Of a stretch of DNA of 41,786 bases, positions 21,937 to 30,215 are shown one piece after another (position 1 is the first letter of the stretch; every line of letters starts with the position of its first letter). The stretch spans positions 1 to 41,786 of the forward strand of contig NZ_CAMPHI010000042.1 in assembly GCF_946885955.1 (NCBI RefSeq), given 5' to 3'. Both the position numbers and the translations under genes were made by a program. Source of the stretch: an uncultured Pseudomonas sp. GTDB lineage: Bacteria > Pseudomonadota > Gammaproteobacteria > Pseudomonadales > Pseudomonadaceae. The notes below the pieces were generated by a model that did no database searches, was not told the origin of the DNA, and was given only the letters and a program-made list of their open reading frames with translations.

Positions 21937-24600
21937 ATGGCATTTTTAGCAGCCTGTCAGAGGGCGGTGGGTAGGTGTGTTCGGCTGGCGTTATTGCCAG
22001 GGCTGCTGGGCTATGCCGGTATCCTGGCCGCCCAGGAACCTGGGCTTGAGTCTTCGGAGCCAAGCCTGCTGCTCGAGGTGCGTCTGGATCAATCGGTGCT
22101 GTCCGACGCCATTCCTGCCTTTGACATAGGTGAACACACCCTGTTGCCTCTGGGTGAGCTGGCCCGCCTGCTCACGATCGCGGTGCAGACCCAACCCGGG
22201 CAGGGTACCGCCAGCGGTTTCGTTCTGAACGAGGACCGCGGATTCAGCCTGAACCTGAAAGAGGCCCGCATTACCCTGGCCGGTGAAACGCAAGCCTTCG
22301 ATCCTGAGCTGGTGCTGGAGGAGCCGGATGATCTGTACGTCGCGGAGTCATTGATCGAGCGTTGGCTACCGGTAGAGCTGGAGATCGATCGACCAAGACT
22401 GACATTGCGGGTCCATCCGCTCGAACCTTTGCCGCTGCAGGCTCGCTTGCTGCGCGAACGCGTCGGCGAGCGGACCGGGAGACATGGCGCCTACGAAGAT
22501 CCCGGCTATCCACGTCATGACATGCCTTATCGGATATTGAGCACCCCCTTTATCGATCAGACATTCGCGACGGAAGCCCGCCGCGACGACACCGGCACCC
22601 ATACCGATAGCCGCTACACCGCGCTCTTGACCGGCGATCTGCTGGGTATGGAGTCCACCGTTTACCTCAATGGCAATACGGCGGGTGAGTCGCAGGAAAT
22701 ACGCGCGACCTTTGGCCGGCACGATCCGGATGGCGGCTTACTGGGTCCCCTGCAGGCGCGGTCCTTCCAATTCGGCAGCCTTTCCACTCCGAGCGTGGAT
22801 AACGTCACCCTGGGCAGAGCCGGCGAGGGGATCACCCTGAGCAATCGGCCATTGACCCGGCCCACGCAGTTCGACCGCCAGACTTTCGAAGGCGACCTGT
22901 CACCGGGGTGGGATGTGGAACTCTTCTACAATGGCGCATTGTTGGACTTCCAGCAGCCCAATGCCGAGGGCCGCTATCGCTTTGCGGATCAGCCCCTGAG
23001 TTATGGTCGCAACGACTTTCAATTGGTTTTCCATGGCCCACTGGGGCAGACGCAGGTCGAGCAATACAGCTACTCCCTCGCCGAGTCCATGGTCCTGCCT
23101 GGCGAACTCGAGTACAGCCTAGTCGAGCACCGCGACGAGGATGGTCTGGCGCGCTCAATCGCCCAGTTCGATATGGGGTTGTCCCGAACGCTCTCCGCTA
23201 CAGGTGGCTTCATCAGAGCGCCGGTGGATGGTGTCGAACATCAATATTCCAATATCGGGCTGCGGACCTTCTGGCAATCCCTGAGTCTTAACACCGATCT
23301 GATCAGAGACCAGGAGGGTGGCTCGCTAACGGAACTCGGTATGCAGACTCGTCTCGGCGGCGTTTCGGTAGATGCCAGTCGTCTGTTTCTCGACGACTTC
23401 AAAAGCGACTATTTCAGTTTTTACAACGATCCCATCAAGACCCGTGATGAGCTACGGTTGACCGGTTCCATTCCAATGGGCGCCCGCACACGGATACCGG
23501 TTACCGTTCAGGCAAGGCGTGATGAGTTCGAGTCCGGCCGGATCGATAACGACGTCAGTGCTCGCATCTCCGGGTATGCCTATCGCACTGCGTTGAGCAA
23601 TACCCTCAATTGGCACTCTATCGCTGGCGACGAGTTCGCTTTCGGCAATCTACAGCTCAGCCAACGTGTACGCGATATGAGTTTTCGCGGCCAACTGAGC
23701 TACAATCTGGCCCCCCATACGGAGCTCTCCAGTGCGGCCGTGACGGCGGACAAGTACCTGGCGGACGGCTATCGGCTGACTCTGGGTATTGCGCATAGCT
23801 TTCAGTCGCCTGAAACACGATATACCGCCGGCTTCACCAAAAGCCTGGGTCGATTCGGTCTGGGGGTCAATGCCAGCTATCTGGACAGCGGCGACATCGC
23901 AGTCGGTATGCAGCTCTTTCTCGCTCTGGGCCGAGATCCACGCAAGGCCGACTGGCTGCTCGATGCCCAGCCCATGGCAAATACCGGTGTCGCCTCCGTG
24001 CGCATGTTTCTGGATGACAACAATAACGGCCTGATGGATCCCGGCGAGCAGCCGCTGGAGGGGGCGGGGTTCACTATCAATGGCGGCAGGCGGCAAGTCC
24101 GCACAGACGCGCAGGGCATCGCCCATATTAGGCAACTACCGATCAAGCAGCGTGTCGATATCGGCGTGGACACCAGCACCCTGAGCGATCCGCAATGGGC
24201 ACCCGAAGTCGCAGGCCATAGCCTGGTGCCTCGTCCAGGTCGAGTGGCCGAGCTGGACTTTCCAGTGCGCATGACCACCGAAATCGATGGCACGGTTTAT
24301 CTGTTCGAGCATGAGAACAAGCGAGGTATCGGCGATATGCAATTGGAGCTGTTGGACGAACAGATGGAGGTCGTTGGCCAGATAACCAGTAGCTGGGATG
24401 GCTTCTATATCATCCCTGGGGTAGTTGCCGGCGATTACCTGCTAAGGGTCTCACCCAAGCAACTACAGCGCCTCGGGCTTAACGATACGGGGACTAGGAT
24501 GATAACGGTGTCAGGCGACGGCACCTTTATCTCAGGTATGGATCTACTGGTGGTACCGAATAAGGCAAAAGCCATAGCGCCTGGTTCTAATGCGCTGTGA
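21937..24600 (+). CDS. Outer-membrane usher with SdrD-like B segment
   Basis: 887 aa. After a signal peptide (about 30 residues) a usher N-terminal domain is seen: LLLEVRLDQSVLSDAIPAFDIGEHTLLPLGELARLL. A long beta-barrel region follows: EGDLSPGWDVELFYNGALLDFQ, RYRFADQPLSYGRNDFQLVFHGPLGQ. From about residue 690 the sequence changes. FLDDNNNGLMDPGEQPLEGAGF is a calcium-type DxNxNGxxDxGE motif of the SdrD-B/Cna-B class, followed by carboxypeptidase-regulatory-like beta domains ending in RMITVSGDGTFISGMDLLVV. The architecture is not that of PapC. It starts 14 bp after the chaperone stop, last in the operon. Confidence 0.85.
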   Translation: MAFLAACQRAVGRCVRLALLPGLLGYAGILAAQEPGLESSEPSLLLEVRLDQSVLSDAIPAFDIGEHTLLPLGELARLLTIAVQTQPGQGTASGFVLNEDRGFSLNLKEARITLAGETQAFDPELVLEEPDDLYVAESLIERWLPVELEIDRPRLTLRVHPLEPLPLQARLLRERVGERTGRHGAYEDPGYPRHDMPYRILSTPFIDQTFATEARRDDTGTHTDSRYTALLTGDLLGMESTVYLNGNTAGESQEIRATFGRHDPDGGLLGPLQARSFQFGSLSTPSVDNVTLGRAGEGITLSNRPLTRPTQFDRQTFEGDLSPGWDVELFYNGALLDFQQPNAEGRYRFADQPLSYGRNDFQLVFHGPLGQTQVEQYSYSLAESMVLPGELEYSLVEHRDEDGLARSIAQFDMGLSRTLSATGGFIRAPVDGVEHQYSNIGLRTFWQSLSLNTDLIRDQEGGSLTELGMQTRLGGVSVDASRLFLDDFKSDYFSFYNDPIKTRDELRLTGSIPMGARTRIPVTVQARRDEFESGRIDNDVSARISGYAYRTALSNTLNWHSIAGDEFAFGNLQLSQRVRDMSFRGQLSYNLAPHTELSSAAVTADKYLADGYRLTLGIAHSFQSPETRYTAGFTKSLGRFGLGVNASYLDSGDIAVGMQLFLALGRDPRKADWLLDAQPMANTGVASVRMFLDDNNNGLMDPGEQPLEGAGFTINGGRRQVRTDAQGIAHIRQLPIKQRVDIGVDTSTLSDPQWAPEVAGHSLVPRPGRVAELDFPVRMTTEIDGTVYLFEHENKRGIGDMQLELLDEQMEVVGQITSSWDGFYIIPGVVAGDYLLRVSPKQLQRLGLNDTGTRMITVSGDGTFISGMDLLVVPNKAKAIAPGSNAL

Positions 24601-24895
24601 GCTTACCACTACGCGAACATTGCACGCCCAGTGTTTCCGAATTTGATAGTGAAGAGGTAGACCTCATCAACTCCATCGTCTCCACGCTTGGTTGATAAGG
24701 CGTCAATGCCGACTTGCGTCGGGCCGATTTAGGGAAGACTCAGTACCGAGTGTCTCATAGCTTCTTTAAACAGCTTGGACAATAGACTGCCGGTTGTGAT
24801 CGCTGCTCACGGGCACGGCCAAAAGCAGACATTTAGGTCTATCTACGAAACCAGGAGCGACTCAATCTTTAGTAATTGAACGATAACACTAGAAA
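24601..24895. other. Intergenic between convergent usher and GGDEF-EAL genes
   Basis: About 295 bp. A CACGGGCACGGCCAAAAGCAGACATT stretch near 24807-24832 recalls a dispersed Pseudomonas intergenic repeat, by memory only. No terminator with a T tract and no small gene is evident. Confidence 0.4.
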
Positions 24896-27460
24896 CTAGC
24901 CAAGTGGCCGATCATGCACGAGCCAATAATGACGAAAGGTTTCGCGGATATTGTCGCGTAGGGTATCGCTGTCCCAAGGCTTGGTGTAGAAGCGATAAAT
25001 CGAGCCACGATTGATTGCCTCCAAGACGGAGTGCAGATCGGTGTAACCGGACAGGATGATTCTGAGGGTGTCGGGATATAGGCTCTTGATCCTGTCGAGG
25101 AACTCGGTGCCGTTCATGCCCGGCATGCGTTGGTCACAGAGAACGACTTGTACGGAATGCAGGGCCAGGAGTTCAAAACCCTCGGCTGCTGACCGCGCTG
25201 ACAGCACCTGATAGCCGTCCTGCTGTAGCAGCCGCTGTAAAGAAGTCAGTATGTGGCTCTCATCATCCACCAGCAATAGGGTATTGGGCGGGCGTGCCTC
25301 CAGAGAGACAGTCGGTAGGTGCTTATTGTCACGCAGCAGCTGTTCCAGTTCGGCCACCGATAGTGGCGGGCTGAAATAGAACCCTTGGATATGATCACAG
25401 TGATTACGTCGTAAGTAAGCCAGCTGCGCCGCCGTTTCAACCCCTTCCGCGGTCACCTCCAATTTCAAATTGTGAGCCATGGAAATAATGGCCAAAGCGA
25501 TGGCAGCATCGTCCGGATTACAGGTTATGTTGCGGACAAAGGCGATATCGATCTTCAGTTTGTCGACAGGGAACCGCTGCAAATAGGCCAGACTCGAATA
25601 GCCGGTACCGAAATCGTCGATAGAAATATGCACGCCTCGATTCTTCAGGCTCTGTAAACAGGCAATGGTTCGCGCGGTATTTGCCATCAGGGTGCTTTCA
25701 GTCAGCTCCAGTTCGAGCAGGTCGGCGTCGATAGCATTGTCGTCAAGGGCGCGGATGATGTCGCCCTCCAGATCGCCTTCGATGAATTGACGGCCGCAGA
25801 CGTTCACTGCCACCTGCATAGGCCCGACCGAAGAACGCAGCCAAATGGCAATCTGCGCGCAGACCGTAGCGATCACCCAACTGCCCACGCGCACGATCAA
25901 ACCTGTGTCTTCCAGAACCGGGATGAAGTCCTGGGGCGCTATCAGGCCGTATCCGGGGCGTTGCCAGCGCAGCAAGGCCTCGACGCCGGTCACCCGGCCG
26001 CTATTGAGCTGCACCTTGGGTTGGTAGAACAGCACGAATTCGCCCAGTTCGACTGCCTTGCGCAGAGCCATTTCCAGTTCTAGGCGGGCCAGCACCTCGG
26101 CGTTCATCTGCGCTGTGAAAAACCTGTAAGCGTCGCGCCCGGCCTGTTTGGCCCTGTACATGGCGGTGTCCGCGTACTTGATCAGGGTGTCGGCGTCCGC
26201 GGCATCGTCAGGGTATAGGGTTATGCCGATGCTGGCGGTCAACGTCACTTCGTGGCCTTGTAAGTCGAAGGGCGCGCGCAAGGTCTCGCGGATCTTTTTG
26301 GCCACCAGAGTTGCGCCCTGCTGGCTGTCCTGCATCATCAGGATCAAGGCGAATTCGTCGCCACCCAGGCGACCGACCGTGTCGCGCACGCGCACGCATT
26401 GCAACAGACGGTCACTGAACTGGCTGAGCAACTCGTCGCCGTTGGCATGGCCGAGGGTGTCGTTGATGTATTTGAAGTGATCCAGATCGATAAACAGGAC
26501 GGCGACCATCCAGTAATTGCCTGCGGCCTGGAGCAGGGTTTTCATAAGGGTGTCATAGAACAGCGTACGATTGGGCAGGCCGGTGAGGGTGTCGTAATGG
26601 GCCAGGCGGTGCAGGCGCTGCTGAACCTCCTTGCGTTCGGTTATGTCACGCACCACACCGATGATGATCCAATCCGAGCCGGAGCGTTGGGCTTGCCGTT
26701 GCACTTCGACTTGTAGCAAGGAACCGTCCTTGCACCGTACTTGGCTTTCCGACAAGCCGCCGTTGCCATCGACGCTGCCACTAATCAGGGCATCGTACAG
26801 GTGTTCGAGTTGCTCACGCGTAGCCACGTCCAGTTGCACCGGGCCCATCTGCAGCAACTCTTCGCGGCTGTAGCCGAGCATGTTGCAGGCAGTCGCATTG
26901 ACCTCGACAAAGAGCATGCTGGCGCGGCTCACCAGAAAAATCGCATCGGCGGTGGTGTCTAATGCCGAGCGGAAGCGCTGCAGTTCGGTAGTGCGCGCTT
27001 GCACCTGCTGTTCCAGCATCCAACTATGGTTTTGCATGGCTTTAAAGCGCAATAGATTGCGCACGCGAAACCACAATTCCTCGCAGTCAACCGGTTTTCT
27101 CAAGAATTCTTCCGCGCCAGCACTCAGAGCAGCCTGGCGGGTGGCTCGGTCGATTTGCGCGGAGACCATGATAATCGGGATATGCGAGGTGGCCGGGTTG
27201 GCCTTGAGGATGCCGGCTATCACGTAGCCGTCCATGTCCGGCAGCATGACATCTAGCAGAATCAAGTCCGGAGGGCACTGGGCGATCGAGGTCAGTGCCT
27301 CATCGCCGCTTGCAGCGCTCTGTGTAAGGTACCCCTCGGGCCGCAGCAATGCCTCCAGTAGCTTGCGGTTGTTCAGTTCGTCATCGACGATTAGCACTGT
27401 AGTGGCTACGGAGCTGGCCGTGGATTTGGTTACAGGCGAGATGGTAGTGGGGCTAATCAT
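24896..27460 (-). CDS. REC-PAS-GGDEF-EAL-REC c-di-GMP response regulator
   Basis: 854 aa. Receiver 1 (about 22-138) has VDDE, phospho-acceptor Asp in LILLDVMLPDMDG and FLRKPV. A coiled linker leads to a PAS domain (about 165-275, ending VVRDITERKE). GGDEF domain (about 285-450) has an intact GRLGGDEFALI. EAL domain (about 465-715) keeps VEALLRW, ELTES, DDFGTGYSS, KLKID and AEGVET, so phosphodiesterase activity is expected. GGDEF could be active or allosteric. A second receiver (about 730-845) has VDDE, CDQRMPGMNG and YTKPW. Cytoplasmic. No kinase gene is adjacent. It converges on the riboswitch-led fimbrial operon. Confidence 0.93.
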   Translation of the reverse strand: MISPTTISPVTKSTASSVATTVLIVDDELNNRKLLEALLRPEGYLTQSAASGDEALTSIAQCPPDLILLDVMLPDMDGYVIAGILKANPATSHIPIIMVSAQIDRATRQAALSAGAEEFLRKPVDCEELWFRVRNLLRFKAMQNHSWMLEQQVQARTTELQRFRSALDTTADAIFLVSRASMLFVEVNATACNMLGYSREELLQMGPVQLDVATREQLEHLYDALISGSVDGNGGLSESQVRCKDGSLLQVEVQRQAQRSGSDWIIIGVVRDITERKEVQQRLHRLAHYDTLTGLPNRTLFYDTLMKTLLQAAGNYWMVAVLFIDLDHFKYINDTLGHANGDELLSQFSDRLLQCVRVRDTVGRLGGDEFALILMMQDSQQGATLVAKKIRETLRAPFDLQGHEVTLTASIGITLYPDDAADADTLIKYADTAMYRAKQAGRDAYRFFTAQMNAEVLARLELEMALRKAVELGEFVLFYQPKVQLNSGRVTGVEALLRWQRPGYGLIAPQDFIPVLEDTGLIVRVGSWVIATVCAQIAIWLRSSVGPMQVAVNVCGRQFIEGDLEGDIIRALDDNAIDADLLELELTESTLMANTARTIACLQSLKNRGVHISIDDFGTGYSSLAYLQRFPVDKLKIDIAFVRNITCNPDDAAIALAIISMAHNLKLEVTAEGVETAAQLAYLRRNHCDHIQGFYFSPPLSVAELEQLLRDNKHLPTVSLEARPPNTLLLVDDESHILTSLQRLLQQDGYQVLSARSAAEGFELLALHSVQVVLCDQRMPGMNGTEFLDRIKSLYPDTLRIILSGYTDLHSVLEAINRGSIYRFYTKPWDSDTLRDNIRETFRHYWLVHDRPLG

Positions 27461-27970
27461 GGCGCTTAACCAAAAGGACTCGGGGCCTCGGTCGTGCTGA
27501 GCACCTTAATGGCTTGGGTGGCACAGCAGGGAGGTCAGTTTCATATTTGCCGGGTTATCTCCAATGGCGAGGATGCTTGACAATAGTCAGGCCCTTTGGA
27601 GGATAGGGGTTATGCGGTTGAGCACATCCAAAGCCTTATAGCCCAGCATGTGTTCAGCTCCGGCGCTGAGTATCTGGGTACTTTCCACGCGAGCAATTTC
27701 ATATCAACCAGCGGTATACGTGGCACCACTGTAGAGCAGGCTTGCAGATTGCCGTTTCGAACTGCTTTTAAGAACCATAATCAAATAACGAAGAGGAGAT
27801 GGGTATTCGTAAGGAGAACGTCCCCTGCATGAAGTGGAGCCTAGCAGAGGCTTCGCATTGATCAAGAAAGAATGAATCGCCGCTGATTTTGTAGGCGTTT
27901 CAAGCGCCCGCTATAGGCCAGACATGATCGGCAGGGCCGTTAGCTGACGATCACTAAGGGCAGCAATCGA
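27461..27970. other. 510-bp gene-free region before the IS element
   Basis: Probably holds the promoter of the GGDEF-EAL gene at its left. Short open frames (for example 27596-27832) have no recognisable product. GGCAGCAATCGACC next to the IS left end resembles a dispersed intergenic repeat, so the IS may have landed in one. Confidence 0.45.
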
Positions 27971-29584
27971 CCGATTCTGTTGAAAAAGTAGCTGAGTCCC
28001 CATGCCTTCGGCAGAATTGCTCTGTCAGCAAGCTCGGGGGGGCGAACAGCATGATGGGGCAGTTACCGGGAGGACAGCAGCGCCTGTTCTACTCGTTCAA
28101 TCTGGAGGATCACTTCCCGGCCCAACACCTCCTGCGCAGCATTGACCAGTGCTTGGATCTCAGTGATCTGCGCGCCTATCTGGCCGATTTCTATAGCCCC
28201 ATCGGGAGCCCCTCGATTGATCCGGAGTTAATGGTGCGCATGCTGGTCGTCGGCTACTGCTATGGCATCCGTTCCGAGCGGCGATTGTGCGAAGAGGTGC
28301 ACTTAAACCTGGCCTATCGCTGATTCTGCCGACTGGGCCTGGAGGATGAAGTACCCAATCACTCGACCTTCTCGAAGAATCGCCACGGCCGTTTCCGTGA
28401 CAGCGGTCTGTTCCGCTGGTTGTTCAATGAGGTGCTGCGGCGTTGCATGGCGGCCGGCCTGGTAAAGGGTGAAGGTTTCGCCGTCGACGCCAGCATCATC
28501 AAGGCTGATGCCAGCCGGCAACGTGGGGTGGCGGGTGATGAGGTCGATTGGAGCGATCCAAAGCTCAGCAGCCGCGCCGTGCGCGAGTACCTCGAAGCCC
28601 TTGATGAAGAGGCGTTGGCTGAAACCCTCCCCAAGAAGATTTCACTCACCGACCCGCTGTCTCGTTGGACAGCAACGCCAGGCGGCCCGGCTCACTTTGC
28701 CTACTCCACCAACTACCTGATCGATACCGAGCACGGTGTGATCATGGATGTGGAAGCGACTCCGGCGCATCGTACCGCTGAAGTCGACTCGACCAGAACG
28801 ATGGTCGAGCGTGTCGAAGCGCAGTTCGACTTCACGCCAGAGCGCCTCATTGGCGATACCGCCTATGGCACTGCCCCGATGCTGGCCTGGATGGTCGAAG
28901 AAAAGGACATCGAGCCGCATGTGCCGGCGTGGGACAAGACCGAGCGCAAGGACGACAGCCTATCCAGTAACGACTTCCACTGGAATCAGGAGGCCGATGA
29001 ATATCGCTGCCCAGCCGGCAAATCGCTACGCAGTGAATGGCGCGCCTTCACCCAGAAAAGATCGCGGGTGACCAAGGCCAATACCATCATCTACCGCTCC
29101 AGCCAAACCGACTGCGCCACCTGTCCTTTGAAAGCGAAATGCTGCCCCAACACGCCGAATCGGAAGATCGTCCGCAGCATCCATGAGGCTGTGCGCGATG
29201 TGGCCAGGCGCATCGCCAAGACACCGGAATATCTCGTCTTTCGTTGCGAACGAAAGAAGGTGGAAATGCTATTCGCCCACCTCAAACGGATCATGAAACT
29301 CGACCGTTTACGACTGCGTGGCCTGACGGGTGCGACTGACGAATTCACCTTGGCCGCGACCGTGCAAAACCCGTGACGCATGGCCAAGCTTTTGCCTCAA
29401 GGGCCACCGCTCACGGGATAGGTACGCCTGCTGCAAGCAGAAACCCTCAAATTAACCCTCAAGCCTGAGCAAGGACGCTCAGTGAAACGCCGAAAGGCAA
29501 CTCGAAGTGGCTTGCAGCCACTTCGGCAGCAGGCACACCTGATTTGCTGACTGCTGCCGGAACCTACTTTTTCAACAGAATCGG
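27971..29584. mobile_element. IS1182-family insertion sequence, decayed
   Basis: Bounded by perfect 21-bp inverted repeats. The left end (27971-27991) reads CCGATTCTGTTGAAAAAGTA then G. The right end (29564-29584) is its reverse complement. Total length 1614 bp. One transposase frame inside is interrupted by two TGA codons. No clear target-site duplication is seen beyond partial similarity CGACCGAT / CGGCCGAT. Confidence 0.9.
28051..29421 (+). pseudogene. IS1182-family DDE transposase with two in-frame TGA codons
   Basis: One continuous frame of 457 codons from the ATG at 28051 to TAG at 29421. TGA at 28321-28323 replaces the expected Trp of NLAYRWFCRLGL. TGA at 29374-29376 replaces an Arg in QNLRRMAKLLP, where the preceding Leu is also changed to Pro. 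Otherwise the reading is normal: SPSIDPELMVRMLVVGYCYGIRSERRL, HSTFSKNRHGRF, catalytic Asp in VDASIIKADAS, second Asp in LIGDTAYG, CysX2CysX4CysC cluster in CATCPLKAKCC, and final Glu region KKVEMLFAHLKRI. All changes are C:G to T:A transitions. Only a complete copy elsewhere could mobilise this element. Confidence 0.9.
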
Positions 29585-29742
29585 CCGGTACCTGCCATTA
29601 GCCACCGGCCGCTCTGGGCCGCCAACCGCCCGCCACGAACGAGCAGGCGCCGCCCCGAAGCGGCCTGTCACTACACCACCACCCGGCCAGGGACGGCAAA
29701 CAGCCTGATAAATCCATCCCCCTGTTTTCCGCAGGCGTGGTT

Positions 29743-29970
29743 TCACCGCTGTTCGTCGACCAGTAGCTCCATGCTCGCTCGAGCGACGGTTATGGCCAGG
29801 TCGTTCAGGCTTTCTCGCAGTACCGGCAGGGCGATATTCAAGCCTTGGCAGAGTTGTTCGAGTTCCTCCATGGCGAATTCGTCGCCATGTTCGATTTGTT
29901 CGGCGATGAGTTGCAGTGTCGGAATCAGGGTGCGCAGTAGCGAGGTGAGCTGGCGATCTTTGCAGGTCAA
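29743..29970 (-). CDS. Small acidic hypothetical protein, 5' end uncertain
   Basis: 75 aa if the TTG at 29970 is used. LTSLLRTLIPTLQLIAEQIEHGDEFAMEELEQLCQGLNIALPVLRESLNDLAITVARASMELLVDEQR is helical with amphipathic repeats and looks protein-like. No ATG exists upstream in frame before a stop, and a REP-like sequence begins 22 bp beyond. The gene may have lost its true start to that repeat. Function unknown. Confidence 0.45.
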   Translation of the reverse strand: MTCKDRQLTSLLRTLIPTLQLIAEQIEHGDEFAMEELEQLCQGLNIALPVLRESLNDLAITVARASMELLVDEQR

Positions 29971-29991
29971 AAAGCATCGTCGGAGTGCCGA

Positions 29992-30014
29992 ACCACAGCA
30001 AGCTGGCTCCTACA
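29992..30014. repeat. Pseudomonas REP-like element
   Basis: CACAGCAAGCTGGCTCCTAC (29992-30011) is, on the minus strand, GTAGGAGCCAGCTTGCTGTG. This matches the common fluorescent-Pseudomonas REP core GTAGGAGCCAGCTTGCTGG. Single copy, no RAYT gene nearby. Confidence 0.6.
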
Positions 30015-30069
30015 GAGTTTGCTGCGCGACAGCGCTCCGTCGAAGACGACGGGGGATCTCCCACTGACT

Positions 30070-30095
30070 GCGACAAATGATTCGTGTCGCGACAC
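30070..30095. promoter_or_regulatory. Perfect palindrome upstream of the diguanylate cyclase
   Basis: GTGTCGCGACAC (30084-30095) is a perfect 12-bp palindrome. GCGACA at 30070-30075 also pairs with TGTCGC at 30085-30090, making two half-sites plus one. It lies 121 bp before the GTG start of the diguanylate cyclase and is a candidate operator for an unidentified regulator. Confidence 0.4.
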
Positions 30096-30215
30096 TAGTG
30101 ATGTCTATCGTGTTTTTGTCTATTCGCTGCAGGGCCTTTCTTTGATCTCGATCAGAACCCGGCTTCGGCCCTTGCTCTACGCTGAAATCTCCCAGCCCAC
30201 CGAGTCGAGGTCGGC

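Noticed and set aside
17265..29421. Three in-frame TGA codons (pyocin and transposase) as a sign of TGA recoding or selenocysteine
   Set aside because: TGA ends many intact genes here (tsdB, crotonases, usher). The interrupted positions expect Arg or Trp, not Cys. No SECIS-like hairpin or suppressor tRNA is seen. Mutation is simpler.
29564..30076. 170-aa minus-strand ORF overlapping the IS right end
   Set aside because: Arg/Thr/Pro-rich translation running into the IS inverted repeat; a shadow of the 75-aa frame in another phase.
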